From: Paludibacteraceae bacterium
Lineage (GTDB): Bacteria; Bacteroidota; Bacteroidia; Bacteroidales; Paludibacteraceae
DNA length: 62,893 nt
Direction: 5' to 3'
Assembly (NCBI GenBank): GCA_024401555.1
Contig: JAKSKV010000016.1
Span: forward strand, 1 to 62,893
Numbering within the stretch: the first letter of the stretch is position 1; the number at the start of each line of letters is the position of its first letter. The notes under the pieces are model-generated. The model was not told where the DNA came from. It did no database searches and saw only the letters and a list, made by a program, of their open reading frames with translations. Made by a program: the position numbers and the translations under genes. Below are positions 33,776 through 43,748 of the stretch, one piece after another.

Positions 33776-36547
33776 TTAATGTGCTTCCAACCAATTATCA
33801 CCTATACCAAATTCTGCAATTAAAGGAACCTGTAATTTTATTGCATTTTGCATTTCTTCTAACACAATTTGTTTTACCTGTTCCAACTCATCTTTATAAA
33901 CATTAAAGTTCAACTCGTCATGTACCTGAAGAATCATTTTTGATTTTAATTGTGCTTCGTTGAACCTACGAAATATATTGATCATCGCTATTTTTATGAT
34001 ATCGGCTGCCGTACCTTGAATTGGTGCATTAACAGCATTTCGTTCAGCATATCCACGAACAACACTATTATGAGAATTAATATCAGACAAATACCTACGT
34101 CTACCTAAAAGCGTTTCCACGTAACCATTTTCTCTTGCACTCTGAATCACATTTTCAGTATAAGATTTAATAGCCGGATAAGATTCAAAGTAGTCATCAA
34201 TCAACTGTTTTGCTTCGCCTCTTGAAATATCCAATCGTTCAGCTAAGCCAAAGGCTGAGATACCATAAATGATACCAAAGTTGGCAGTCTTTGCTTTTCG
34301 TCTCATATCCTTATCAACCTCGTCAATATTCTTTTTAAATACCTTTGCCGCAGTTGCAGTATGAATATCATAACCATTATTGAATGCTTCAATCAAATTC
34401 TCATCACCACTCAAATGAGCCATTAATCGTAATTCGATTTGAGAATAATCGGCTGAAAAGAAAACACAATTCTGATCTGGAACAAAAGCTTTACGAATCT
34501 CTTTTCCATCTTCATCGCGAATAGGAATATTCTGTAAGTTTGGATTACTTGAACTTAAACGACCAGTTGCCGCAACCGTTTGATTATAGGAAGAGTGAAT
34601 CTTTCCTGTCTTCTTGTTTATGAGTTCTGGTAAAGTATCGACATAAGTTGACAATAATTTCTTTAAACCACGATGTTCCAATATTAGATTGATTACATCA
34701 TGCTTACCCTTCAAAGATACAAGAACTTCTTCAGATGTGGAATACAAACCTGTCTTTGTCTTTCGTGGTTTTTCTACGATTTTTAAACGATCATAAATCA
34801 ATTCGCCCACCTGACGTGGTGATGATATATTAAATTCATAACCTGCAAGGGTGTAAATTTGTTTCTCCTTTTCAGCAATACGTTCATTCAAAGTCTTAGA
34901 AAAAGCCTTCAAATCATCAACATTGATGGAGACTCCAGTATACTCCATATCAGCTAAGACTGGCATCAAAGGCATTTCTATATCATAAAACAAATTTTCT
35001 AACTTATTGTCTTTCAATTCTTTCTCAAAGATATTCTTCAAACGAAGGGTGACATCAGCGTCTTCAGCGGCATAATCACATAACCTATTGATATTCAGCG
35101 TTCTAATATCGGTAGTCTTCGTATTTTTTCCCTCACATAACTCTTCGTAGGTAATGGTTTTGTAGTTCAAATAAACTTCAGCCAAATAATCCATGCCATG
35201 TCGAAGATCCGGTTGCAAAAGATAATGAGCAATCATCGTATCAAACATCTTACCTTTCAACTGAACACCATATTGGCGCAACATCAAAAGATCAAACTTG
35301 ATATTCTGTCCAATCTTCATGACAGACTCATTTTCGAAAATAGCCTTGAAACGATGAACAAATTTTTCAGCCTCTCCCCTATCCTTCGGCACAGGTACAT
35401 AAAATGCCTCAAATTCTTTCCATGAAAAGGAGAAACCAACCAAATCATCAGAAATAACGTTGGTTCCAGTTGTTTCCGTGTCAAAACAGAAAAAATCCTG
35501 TTCAGACAATTTAGCCAAAAATTCTACAATAAGTTCTTCATTATCAATAAGTTGATAGGTATGAGGAGTTGAAGTTAAGTCGCTGAGATTTGAATATTTA
35601 ATTTTGCCTGTACTCTCATCAACATATTCTTCAAAGAGAGAGAGTTGAACAGCAGCTTGTTTTGAAGATTTTTTTGTTTCAACTGGATCTAACTTCGTAA
35701 GTAAGTTTTTAAACTCAAGATCAGTATAGAGAACTTTTAATTTTTCAACATCGGGTTCTTGATAAACTAAATTAGTTTCATTTAAAACAATTGGTACGTC
35801 CAAACGAATAGTAGCCAAAAATTGAGAGAACTTAATTTGATCAACATTCTCTTCCACCTTCTTTTTAAGCGCACCTTTCAATTGATCGGTTTTTTGTAAT
35901 AAATTTTCGATGGATCCAAATTCCTGCAAAATTTTTACAGCAGTCTTCTCACCTACTCCCGGACAACCAGGAATATTATCAGAACTATCACCCATCAAAC
36001 CAAGATAATCAATGATCTGATTGGTAGAAGTAAGTTGCCACTTTTCACAAGCCTCCTTCTCTCCAAGTGTCTCATATCCACCACCGTGACGAGGGCGGTA
36101 CAAAAAGATATGATCTGAAACTAACTGAGCATAATCTTTATCAGGTGTTAACATAAAAACAGTAAAACCTTCTTTTTCAGCCAGTTTAGATACTGTTCCA
36201 ATTACATCATCCGCTTCAAAACCAGGCACCTCCAAAATAGGAATATTAAAAGCTGAAATAATTTCCTTAATGACTGGTACTGAAAGTTTTATATCCTCAG
36301 GAGTAGCTTCACGTTGCGCTTTATATTCAGGATAAGCCTCATGTCGAAAAGTAGGTCCAGCAGGGTCAAATGCTACCGCAATATGCGTAGGATGCTCAGT
36401 TTTGATCACATCATTCAACACATTGATGAAACCTAAAATCGCAGAGGTATTGAAACCTTTTGAATTGATACGTGGATTCTTAATAAAAGCATAATAAGAA
36501 CGATATATCAACGCATAAGCATCAATAAGAAAAAGTTTTTTCTCCAT
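33776..36547 (-). CDS. polA: DNA polymerase I
   Basis: 923 residues with three domains: 5'-3' exonuclease (residues 1-290, KLFLIDAYALIYRSYYAF, SDNIPGCPGVGEKTA), 3'-5' proofreading exonuclease with an intact FDTETTGTN motif near residue 356, and the polymerase (motif A SADYSQIELRLMAHLS near 700, KTANFGIIYGISAFGL, motif C VHDELNF near 875). Excises RNA primers and fills repair gaps. It has a TAACTTTG -7 box (36570-36577, minus) and is divergent from the polyprenyl synthase gene. Confidence 0.98.
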   Translation of the reverse strand: MEKKLFLIDAYALIYRSYYAFIKNPRINSKGFNTSAILGFINVLNDVIKTEHPTHIAVAFDPAGPTFRHEAYPEYKAQREATPEDIKLSVPVIKEIISAFNIPILEVPGFEADDVIGTVSKLAEKEGFTVFMLTPDKDYAQLVSDHIFLYRPRHGGGYETLGEKEACEKWQLTSTNQIIDYLGLMGDSSDNIPGCPGVGEKTAVKILQEFGSIENLLQKTDQLKGALKKKVEENVDQIKFSQFLATIRLDVPIVLNETNLVYQEPDVEKLKVLYTDLEFKNLLTKLDPVETKKSSKQAAVQLSLFEEYVDESTGKIKYSNLSDLTSTPHTYQLIDNEELIVEFLAKLSEQDFFCFDTETTGTNVISDDLVGFSFSWKEFEAFYVPVPKDRGEAEKFVHRFKAIFENESVMKIGQNIKFDLLMLRQYGVQLKGKMFDTMIAHYLLQPDLRHGMDYLAEVYLNYKTITYEELCEGKNTKTTDIRTLNINRLCDYAAEDADVTLRLKNIFEKELKDNKLENLFYDIEMPLMPVLADMEYTGVSINVDDLKAFSKTLNERIAEKEKQIYTLAGYEFNISSPRQVGELIYDRLKIVEKPRKTKTGLYSTSEEVLVSLKGKHDVINLILEHRGLKKLLSTYVDTLPELINKKTGKIHSSYNQTVAATGRLSSSNPNLQNIPIRDEDGKEIRKAFVPDQNCVFFSADYSQIELRLMAHLSGDENLIEAFNNGYDIHTATAAKVFKKNIDEVDKDMRRKAKTANFGIIYGISAFGLAERLDISRGEAKQLIDDYFESYPAIKSYTENVIQSARENGYVETLLGRRRYLSDINSHNSVVRGYAERNAVNAPIQGTAADIIKIAMINIFRRFNEAQLKSKMILQVHDELNFNVYKDELEQVKQIVLEEMQNAIKLQVPLIAEFGIGDNWLEAH

Positions 36548-36569
36548 AAATTAGAATATAATGAACAAA

Positions 36570-36577
36570 CAAAGTTA
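36570..36577 (-). promoter_or_regulatory. -7 box of polA
   Basis: Minus-strand TAACTTTG, 23 nt above the polA ATG. Confidence 0.55.
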
Positions 36578-36665
36578 CAAAATGGACTTAAAATAAACTA
36601 ATGTCTATCGAAATCGAAAAGAATTAACGATGTTTTTACTAAATTCGCGTGTAATTAAAATTAAT

Positions 36666-37643
36666 ATGATAACGTTAGAGCAAATAAAACAACCCATCCA
36701 GGAAGAATTTGCAAAATTCGTCGAAGAATATGAAAAAAGATTCGAGACAGATAATATCATATTAAAACAAGTCCACCAACACATATTACAGAAAAAAGGA
36801 AAGCAGATCAGACCCATTCTGACACTGTTGTCCGCAAAAGCTTGCGGTGAAATCAACCTCAATACTATCCGTGCCGCAATAGCCATGGAGATGCTGCATA
36901 CAGCCAGTTTGGTACACGACGATGTGGTGGATGAAGCTATGGAGAGAAGAGGTCAAAAATCTGTTAATGCACTGTGGAACAACAAGATATCAGTATTAGC
37001 AGGCGATTATATTCTCTCAGAATCTTTGCATACCGCAAACGAAACAAAAGACATCGATATCATAGGGGAGATCACGCAATTGGGAAAAATTATCTCAAAA
37101 GGTGAAATTCTCCAACTAAGCAATATGCAGAGCAGTTCATACGATGAAAACAAATATTTGCAAGTAATCAAAATGAAAACGGCTGCCCTACTCTCTGCTT
37201 GTACAGTGACTGGCGCAATATCAGTGAAGGCGGAAAATGATTTGAAAGAGAAAATGAGACAATACGGTGAAATATACGGCATCTGCTTTCAAATCAAAGA
37301 TGATATTTTCGACTACGTCAGCTCTCACGACGAAATAGGAAAACCTGTCGGAAACGATATAAAGGAAGGTAAAATCACACTGCCGCTCATTTATGCTCTA
37401 AATAATTGTGATCCAGCGGAAAAAAACACAATTTTAGAGATAATCAGAACCAAGAATACGACTGACGAGAACATCAAAAGAATTGCAGAATTCGCTATCG
37501 AGAAAGGTGGAATTTCGTATGCCGAAAGAAAAATGGAAGCATACAAAAACGAGGCCACAAAAGTGATAGAAAATATCAAAAATAAAGAGGTAGCGGATTC
37601 ACTTTACAATTTGTTGGAACATACCATTCAAAGAAAAAAATAG
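36666..37643 (+). CDS. trans-Polyprenyl diphosphate synthase
   Basis: 325 residues from the ATG at 36666; the frame is open from 36630 but the first 12 codons are not family-like. First aspartate-rich motif DDVVDEA near residue 80 and second DDIFD near residue 212 mark an all-trans isoprenyl chain elongase such as octaprenyl or solanesyl diphosphate synthase. Likely makes the side chain of menaquinone, which the frd complex 2 kb away uses; chain length cannot be read here. Confidence 0.9.
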   Translation: MITLEQIKQPIQEEFAKFVEEYEKRFETDNIILKQVHQHILQKKGKQIRPILTLLSAKACGEINLNTIRAAIAMEMLHTASLVHDDVVDEAMERRGQKSVNALWNNKISVLAGDYILSESLHTANETKDIDIIGEITQLGKIISKGEILQLSNMQSSSYDENKYLQVIKMKTAALLSACTVTGAISVKAENDLKEKMRQYGEIYGICFQIKDDIFDYVSSHDEIGKPVGNDIKEGKITLPLIYALNNCDPAEKNTILEIIRTKNTTDENIKRIAEFAIEKGGISYAERKMEAYKNEATKVIENIKNKEVADSLYNLLEHTIQRKK

Positions 37644-37675
37644 TCTGATCTTCAAATATTTAGATCAGACTATTT
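37638..37675. terminator. Bidirectional terminator
   Basis: A stem of at least 13 bp (AAATAGTCTGATCT / AGATCAGACTATTT) between the convergent polyprenyl synthase and deoC genes, with A and T runs on both sides. Confidence 0.8.
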
Positions 37676-37689
37676 TACTATAATTTCTA

Positions 37690-38568
37690 TTAGAAATATT
37701 TCACCTCACTACCAGAAAGAGAAGAGATCAACGCATTGACCAAACGGCTTGCACCAAATCTAAACAAATTTGGATTCAACCACTCATCTCCCAAAATTGA
37801 AGCGACGATAGCATAGTATGAAACGGCTTGCTCAGTAGTCGATACACCACCAGCTACTTTAATTCCCACCTTTGCATTATTCAAAACGTTATATTCAGCA
37901 GCGGCTTTCGCCATCACATATACAGCTTCGTAAGTAGCACCGATGGAAACCTTGCCCGTAGAGGTCTTAATGAAATCTGCACCTGCATTCATCGCTACCA
38001 AAGCTGCTTTCTTTATCAACACTGGATCCATTAAAACACCAGTTTCCAGGATAACCTTTAATTTAGCATCACGACAAGCTGCCTTAATCTCCTGCAAATC
38101 CTCATAAATCTCCTCGTATTCGCCTGAAATAACCATTCCGGAAGGAATCACCACATCAATTTCAGTTGCGCCTTCCATCACAGCCATAGCCACTTCGGCA
38201 ACTTTGACCTCGATAAAAGTATTGGCATCAGGAAATCCACCTGCAACTGAGGCAATTTCCATATCCTCCATCAAATTGTCCTTTACAGTTTGAACAAACT
38301 TAGGATAAATGCAAATAGCGGCTGGATGTGGCAGGATCTCGAATTTTGTATCAAATTTATTAATCTTTTCGACAAAATCGGTGATACTCTTCACTGAATC
38401 GGTAGGATTCAAAGAGGTAATATCAACCATACTGAGGATCTGGCTATAAATTGCCTTTTGATTGTACTTGTCATATTGATCCAACAAAATTTTCTTCACA
38501 TCCTCCTGAATCTGGCACGCATCCAAATTCATATCATACTTTTCAAACAAAGCGTCAAAACGATCCAT
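37690..38568 (-). CDS. deoC: Deoxyribose-phosphate aldolase
   Basis: 292 residues, the longer DeoC subtype. Class I aldolase barrel with EIDVVIPSGM, VILETGVL, the Schiff-base lysine in DFIKTSTGK and the second lysine in KVGIKVAGGVST. Cleaves 2-deoxyribose 5-phosphate to glyceraldehyde 3-phosphate and acetaldehyde in deoxynucleoside catabolism. It follows the MazG-like gene by 4 nt, so they form an operon of nucleotide metabolism. Confidence 0.95.
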   Translation of the reverse strand: MDRFDALFEKYDMNLDACQIQEDVKKILLDQYDKYNQKAIYSQILSMVDITSLNPTDSVKSITDFVEKINKFDTKFEILPHPAAICIYPKFVQTVKDNLMEDMEIASVAGGFPDANTFIEVKVAEVAMAVMEGATEIDVVIPSGMVISGEYEEIYEDLQEIKAACRDAKLKVILETGVLMDPVLIKKAALVAMNAGADFIKTSTGKVSIGATYEAVYVMAKAAAEYNVLNNAKVGIKVAGGVSTTEQAVSYYAIVASILGDEWLNPNLFRFGASRLVNALISSLSGSEVKYF

Positions 38569-38572
38569 ACTA

Positions 38573-38911
38573 TTATTTAAGTTTTAAATTATTCTTATGT
38601 CTTTCAGCATCTCTTTTCGTCTTTTTCTCGAAACTTTTCTGAATGGCCTCTGTTAAATTCACGCCAGTTTGGTTGGCCATACAAACCAATACCCAAAGGA
38701 CATCGGCCATCTCCTCCTCCAAAGAGGCATCCAAATCAGAAATTTTGGATGATTGTTCTCCAAACTTACGCGCGACGACTCTTGCCAACTCCCCTACCTC
38801 TTCGGTAAGCAACGTCATATTCGTCAACTCATTGAAATATCTCACGCCAAATGTCTTGATCCATTCATCGACCGAATTTTGCAATTCTTGAAGAGTCATT
38901 TCATCTTTCAT
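38573..38911 (-). CDS. MazG-like nucleotide pyrophosphohydrolase
   Basis: 112 residues. The metal-binding pattern LLTEEVGELARVVAR (EExxE) and EEEMADVLWVLVCMA (ExxD) are those of all-alpha NTP pyrophosphatases. Such small enzymes remove non-canonical NTPs. Upstream gene of the deoC operon, next to the AT-rich gap at 38912-39546. Confidence 0.9.
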   Translation of the reverse strand: MKDEMTLQELQNSVDEWIKTFGVRYFNELTNMTLLTEEVGELARVVARKFGEQSSKISDLDASLEEEMADVLWVLVCMANQTGVNLTEAIQKSFEKKTKRDAERHKNNLKLK

Positions 38912-39484
38912 AAAAATTTTCTATTTTTGAAAAAACGAACTTTCAAAATTTACTTTTTGCCATTAGATTCTATCATCATTATATTTTTCCTTTAAATAAA
39001 TTTTAAAGTAATGATTATGATAGCTTGTTAATATGGTTAAAACTTTTTTGAAATAGTTCTTGTAAAATACGATATTAAAAAAGCATCACCTATTTGATTC
39101 TATTATTGTTCAAATTAAAACCCTGATAATAAATCAAATCGCAACTTTATTAACCATCTTAACATTTGCACAAATCTACAAATTTTTAGTGGCAGAAATA
39201 TCAACTTTCTAAACAAAATTGGTGTCAGTAAGTAGATCAATATTTTGGGTTAACTAATTTGGAGCGGAAATAGAAGCCATTGTATAGACAGATTTTTGAA
39301 ATATGAAAATTTATTTTTCAATTTTTATGGCAAAATATAATGATGTTTTCAACAGTTATTAACAATGCTTATTAACATATTTTGGGCTGGGCAAATTTGA
39401 GATAAAAGATATTCTGTTTGCATAAATATAAAAAATTGGCTAGAATTTTAAATGGAGTTATTGTTTATTCTAGGTTTTTCCCTT
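38912..39484. other. AT-rich gene-free gap, candidate replication origin region
   Basis: About 570 nt of very AT-rich sequence without a convincing gene. TTATTAAC occurs at 39147-39154, 39356-39363 and 39369-39376 (the last two as TTATTAACA 13 nt apart), and one ATTTGCACA at 39164-39172 differs from TTWTNCACA by one base. There are no canonical TTATCCACA boxes. The frd operon to the right is strongly G-biased, while mnmG and uvrC to the left are C-biased on the same strand. Confidence 0.35.
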
Positions 39485-39492
39485 ACTTTTGC
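39485..39492 (+). promoter_or_regulatory. -7 box of the frd operon
   Basis: TACTTTTG matches TAnnTTTG, 54 nt above the ATG, with TTG 20 nt upstream of it. Confidence 0.6.
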
Positions 39493-39546
39493 GTGAATTA
39501 TCGTAAAATTTCATTAACAAAAATAACTAATTAAAATTTCAAACTT

Positions 39547-40197
39547 ATGTGGCTAATTGATTCGTCAATCGGAAGAAAACTGGTTATGAGTATCACCGGT
39601 CTTTTTCTAATTTTGTTTCTCATTTTTCACATGTCAATGAACCTTGTGGCTATTATTAGCTCAGAGGCTTATGATGCGATTTGTGAATTTTTAGGTGCTA
39701 ACTGGTATGCTTTGGTCGGTACTGCTGTATTGGCTGGTGGTTTTATCTTGCACATCGTTTTCGCAATGATTCTTACATTGCGTAACCAAAAAGCTCGCCC
39801 TATCGCTTACTCTAAGCAAGTTAACCAACCTAAGGTTGAGAAATCTTCTCTTAACATGATGGTTTTGGGTATTGTTGTTTTGGGATTGTTGATCATGCAC
39901 TTGACTCATTTCTGGGCAAAGATGCAGTTGCCTGAGGTGATGGGTAGTGAACCTGCCAGCGGATCAGAATTGATTAGAGTTACTTTCTCTTCATTGCCTA
40001 TTTGTTTGGCTTATATCGCTTGGTTCTGCGCTTTGTGGTTCCACTTGACTCACGGTTTCTGGAGCGCATTCCAAACCATGGGATTGAATGGCAAGACTTG
40101 GTTCCCACGTTTGAAGTGTATCGCTAACATCTTCGCTACTGTTATTTTCCTTGGATTCACTGCGGTAGTAGTTGCTGGATACATTCAAAGTCTTTAA
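39547..40197 (+). CDS. frdC: Succinate dehydrogenase/fumarate reductase cytochrome b subunit
   Basis: 216 residues with five hydrophobic spans, the single-subunit b558 anchor seen in Bacteroidota and epsilonproteobacteria. Histidines in spans (IFHMSMNLVA, LHIVFAM, MHLTHFWAK, WFHLTHGFWSAF) are candidate haem ligands. Anchors FrdAB in the inner membrane and exchanges electrons with menaquinone. First gene of the operon; codon usage (GGT, CGT, GCT) indicates high expression. Confidence 0.93.
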   Translation: MWLIDSSIGRKLVMSITGLFLILFLIFHMSMNLVAIISSEAYDAICEFLGANWYALVGTAVLAGGFILHIVFAMILTLRNQKARPIAYSKQVNQPKVEKSSLNMMVLGIVVLGLLIMHLTHFWAKMQLPEVMGSEPASGSELIRVTFSSLPICLAYIAWFCALWFHLTHGFWSAFQTMGLNGKTWFPRLKCIANIFATVIFLGFTAVVVAGYIQSL

Positions 40198-40230
40198 TCA
40201 GTAAATAAATAAAAAGAAATACTAAATATT

Positions 40231-42213
40231 ATGGCTGAAATTAATTCAAAAATTCCTGAGGGCCCAGTGTCCGAAAAGTGGACCAATTATAAGGCTCATC
40301 AAAAACTCGTGAACCCTGCTAACAAGCGTAAGTTGGATATCATCGTAGTTGGAACAGGTTTGGCAGGTGCATCTGCAGCATCTACTTTGGCTGAGATGGG
40401 ATTCAATGTTCTTAACTTCTGTATCCAAGACTCTCCACGTCGTGCGCACTCTATCGCCGCTCAAGGTGGTATCAACGCTGCTAAGAACTATCAAAACGAC
40501 GGTGACTCTGTTTACCGTTTGTTCTACGATACTGTAAAGGGAGGTGACTATCGTGCTCGTGAGGCTAACGTTTATCGTTTGGCTGAGGTTTCCGCTAATA
40601 TCATCGACCAATGTGTCGCTCAAGGTGTTCCTTTCGCTCGTGAATACGGAGGTACTTTGGCAAACCGTTCATTCGGTGGTGCGCAAGTTTCCCGTACATT
40701 CTACGCTAAGGGTCAAACCGGACAACAATTGTTGTTGGGCGCATACTCTTCATTGAACCGTCAAATCAAGGCTGGTAAAGTAAAGAGCTACAACCGTTAT
40801 GAGATGCATGATATCGTTATGGTCGATGGCCGCGCTCGTGGTATCATCGCAAAGAACTTGGTAACTGGTAAGTTCGAGCGTTTCGCTGCTCACGCAGTTG
40901 TTTTGGCAACTGGTGGTTACGGAAACACTTACTTCCTTTCTACTAACGCAATGGGTTGTAACTGTTCAGCTGCAATCGCCGCATATCGTAAGGGTGCTTA
41001 CTTCGCTAACCCTTCATACGTTCAAATCCACCCTACTTGTATTCCAGTTCACGGTGACAAGCAATCAAAGTTGACTTTGATGTCTGAGTCATTGCGTAAT
41101 GATGGTCGTATCTGGGTTCCTAAGAAGATTGAGGATGCAAAGGCTCTTCAAGCTGGAACTAAGAAGGGATCTGATATTCCTGAGGAGGATCGTGATTACT
41201 ACTTGGAGCGTCGTTACCCTGCATTCGGTAACTTGGTACCACGTGACGTTGCGTCTCGTGCCGCTAAGGAGCGTTGCGATAATGGATATGGTGTAAACAA
41301 CACTGGTTTGGCTGTATTCTTGGATTTCTCTGAGGCTATCAATCGTTTGGGTATTGATGTGGTTCGTCAACGTTATGGTAACTTGTTCGATATGTACGAG
41401 GAGATCACTGACGTGAACCCAGGTGAGTTCGCTAAGGAGATCGACGGTGTTAAATACTACAACCCAATGATGATCTTCCCTGCTATCCACTACACAATGG
41501 GTGGTCTTTGGGTAGATTACGAGTTGCAAACTTCCGTTCCAGGTTTGTTCGCTATCGGTGAGTGTAACTTCTCTGACCATGGTGCTAACCGTTTGGGTGC
41601 ATCCGCATTGATGCAAGGTTTGGCAGACGGATACTTCGTATTGCCTTACACCATCCAAAACTATTTGTCAGACCAAATCACTGTCGCTCGTTTCAATCCA
41701 GACAGCAAGGAGTTCATGGATGCACAAGCTAAGTGCGAGAAGGAGCAAGAGGCTCTCTTGAAGATTGGTGGTAAGGCTACTGTTGATTCTATCCATAAGA
41801 AGTTAGGCCACATTATGTGGGAGTACGTCGGAATGGGACGTAACAAAGCAAACCTTGAGAAGGCGCTTGTTGAGTTGAAAGCTATCCGTAAGGAGTTTGA
41901 GACCAACTTGTTCGTACCAGGATCTGCGGATGAGTGCATGAACGTTGAGCTTGATAAGGCATTCCGTTTGAGAGATTTCATCACCATGGGTGAGTTGATT
42001 GCTCGTGATGCTTTACACCGTAACGAGTCTTGTGGTGGTCACTTCCGTGAGGAGTACGCTACAGAAGAGGGTGAGGCTAAGCGTGACGACGAGAACTTCT
42101 TCTATGTAGGTTGCTGGAACTACGCTGGCGACGACAACAAGGAGCCTGAGTTGATCAAGGAACCTCTTCAATATGAGGCTATCAAGGTTCAAACTCGTAA
42201 CTATAAATCATAA
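40231..42213 (+). CDS. frdA: Succinate dehydrogenase/fumarate reductase flavoprotein subunit
   Basis: 660 residues. FAD-binding [19 protein letters not shown], the covalent-FAD His region [17 protein letters not shown], substrate-site HPTCIP and the C-terminal [11 protein letters not shown]. In anaerobic Bacteroidales the enzyme mainly reduces fumarate to succinate as the terminal respiratory step. Strong preference for T-ending codons for Gly, Arg and Ala marks an abundant protein. It lies 33 nt after frdC. Confidence 0.97.
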   Translation: MAEINSKIPEGPVSEKWTNYKAHQKLVNPANKRKLDIIVVGTGLAGASAASTLAEMGFNVLNFCIQDSPRRAHSIAAQGGINAAKNYQNDGDSVYRLFYDTVKGGDYRAREANVYRLAEVSANIIDQCVAQGVPFAREYGGTLANRSFGGAQVSRTFYAKGQTGQQLLLGAYSSLNRQIKAGKVKSYNRYEMHDIVMVDGRARGIIAKNLVTGKFERFAAHAVVLATGGYGNTYFLSTNAMGCNCSAAIAAYRKGAYFANPSYVQIHPTCIPVHGDKQSKLTLMSESLRNDGRIWVPKKIEDAKALQAGTKKGSDIPEEDRDYYLERRYPAFGNLVPRDVASRAAKERCDNGYGVNNTGLAVFLDFSEAINRLGIDVVRQRYGNLFDMYEEITDVNPGEFAKEIDGVKYYNPMMIFPAIHYTMGGLWVDYELQTSVPGLFAIGECNFSDHGANRLGASALMQGLADGYFVLPYTIQNYLSDQITVARFNPDSKEFMDAQAKCEKEQEALLKIGGKATVDSIHKKLGHIMWEYVGMGRNKANLEKALVELKAIRKEFETNLFVPGSADECMNVELDKAFRLRDFITMGELIARDALHRNESCGGHFREEYATEEGEAKRDDENFFYVGCWNYAGDDNKEPELIKEPLQYEAIKVQTRNYKS

Positions 42214-42234
42214 TCAACTAAAAAAGTTAAAGCA

Positions 42235-42993
42235 ATGGCATTAGATAATATGAAAGTCAACTTGAAGGTATGGCGTCAAGCTGGCCCTAATGAGAAGGGT
42301 GATTTTGTTACTTACGAGAACGTTGAGACAACACCTGATACCTCATTTTTGGAAACTTTGGATATCTTGAACGAGACATTGGTTGAGAAGGGTGAGGAGC
42401 CTATCGTATTCGATCATGACTGTCGTGAGGGTATCTGCGGTATGTGTTCTTTGTTCATTAATGGTCACCCACACGGACCTGCTACTGGCGCTACTACTTG
42501 CCAGTTGTATATGCGTCGTTTCAAGGATGGCGAGACTATCACCGTTGAGCCTTGGCGTTCAGCTGCGTTCCCTGTAATCAAGGACTTGATGGTTGATCGT
42601 AACGCATTCGACAAGATCCAACAAGCTGGTGGTTATGTATCATTCAACTGTGGTGGAGCACAAGACGCAAATGCGCTTCCTATCTCGAAGGTTGACGCTG
42701 ACGAGGCTATGGACTCTGCAACTTGTATCGGTTGTGGTGCTTGTGTAGCAGCTTGTAAGAATGGTTCAGCTATGTTGTTCGTTTCTGCGAAGGTTTCTCA
42801 ATTCGCGCTTCTTCCACAAGGACGCGTAGAGGCTACCGCTCGTGTGAAGGCTATGGTTGCAAAGATGGATGAGCTCGGTTTCGGTAACTGTACCAACACC
42901 CGCGCTTGCGAGGCAGAGTGTCCTAAGTGCATCTCTATCAGCAACATCGCTCGTATGAACCGTGAGTTCATCTGCGCAAAATTGAAAGACTAA
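42235..42993 (+). CDS. frdB: Succinate dehydrogenase/fumarate reductase iron-sulfur subunit
   Basis: 252 residues. 2Fe-2S ligands in CREGICGMC with a fourth Cys in GATTC, then [11 protein letters not shown] and a later [11 protein letters not shown] supply the 4Fe-4S and 3Fe-4S sites. Transfers electrons between the flavin and the membrane quinone. Last gene of frdCAB, with a strong terminator 21 nt after the stop. Confidence 0.97.
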   Translation: MALDNMKVNLKVWRQAGPNEKGDFVTYENVETTPDTSFLETLDILNETLVEKGEEPIVFDHDCREGICGMCSLFINGHPHGPATGATTCQLYMRRFKDGETITVEPWRSAAFPVIKDLMVDRNAFDKIQQAGGYVSFNCGGAQDANALPISKVDADEAMDSATCIGCGACVAACKNGSAMLFVSAKVSQFALLPQGRVEATARVKAMVAKMDELGFGNCTNTRACEAECPKCISISNIARMNREFICAKLKD

Positions 42994-43013
42994 TATTAGT
43001 TCTTCATAGTAAG

Positions 43014-43046
43014 AAAGCCCGATCTTTATGGTCGGGCTTTTTTTGT
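43014..43046 (+). terminator. Terminator of frdCAB
   Basis: AAAGCCCGA (43014-43022), 9-nt loop, TCGGGCTTT (43032-43040), then a run of T residues. Confidence 0.9.
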
Positions 43047-43140
43047 TTCTATCTGTTTGAAAATCATTCACATAATAAAATAATCTATTATAATAATGTA
43101 AAAAATACACAAAATATTTTTATATTTCGCAAATAGTTTA

Positions 43141-43148
43141 TATATTTG
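43141..43148 (+). promoter_or_regulatory. -7 box of the 43187 gene pair
   Basis: TATATTTG matches TAnnTTTG, 39 nt before the ATG. The position 19 nt upstream reads TTTT rather than TTTG. Confidence 0.5.
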
Positions 43149-43186
43149 CATATATCAATAATATTAATTTAAAATTTAATTAGAAT

Positions 43187-43738
43187 ATGATAGATTTAAA
43201 GACAGGTCGATTTGTCATCGATGCGGAGAAGGGTTGGGAAGTACATCCCTTCATGACAAGGGAAGAGTTTATGCAGTCAGATATGTTTAAGACGGTACTA
43301 AACAAGAAGGAATTCACAGAGGAGGATGAGGTTTTCAGTTTTCTAGTCAACATTGATGGTTATGAGATGTATATGCGCATTATCACTGGCGGAAGACACA
43401 ATTGCGTGGAGAATATTAGTTTAATATCCAAACGTTTCGATGAAATCAATAATTACAAGTGTATGCCTGATAATTGGGAAGAGATCGCCTATGAGATTAA
43501 GCATATTCACGATGATTTTCTGTTGAAGGAGACTACGTTGAATCAAACATGCCTTGAAAGAGAGAAGGAGAATTGGTTCGATGTCTCTTGGGGTTCAATC
43601 CGTTCTAGTTTTGATTTAAGGTATGATGATCCGTATGCGGAGATTGTGATAGATTATAGAAATCGAACTCAAGAAGAGGATGAGGAATTGGGTAGGGAGA
43701 TTGAGGAGTTAGGAGATGCTTTTTTTGATGTAATTTAG
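43187..43738 (+). CDS. Uncharacterised acidic protein
   Basis: 183 residues, no recognised family, no signal peptide or membrane span, so cytosolic. Acidic, with a Glu-rich C-terminus (EEDEELGREIEELGDA). Starts MIDLKTGRFVIDAEKGW. The following gene starts 10 nt after its stop, so the two are probably one unit. Small acidic cytosolic proteins of accessory regions are often immunity proteins of polymorphic toxin systems; that is only an inference from size and charge. Confidence 0.6.
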   Translation: MIDLKTGRFVIDAEKGWEVHPFMTREEFMQSDMFKTVLNKKEFTEEDEVFSFLVNIDGYEMYMRIITGGRHNCVENISLISKRFDEINNYKCMPDNWEEIAYEIKHIHDDFLLKETTLNQTCLEREKENWFDVSWGSIRSSFDLRYDDPYAEIVIDYRNRTQEEDEELGREIEELGDAFFDVI

Positions 43739-43748
43739 TTTGCGACTT

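Noticed and set aside
38912-39546. A gene or structured RNA in the AT-rich gap
   Set aside because: No open frame with protein character and no tRNA, rRNA or long conserved hairpin could be seen.
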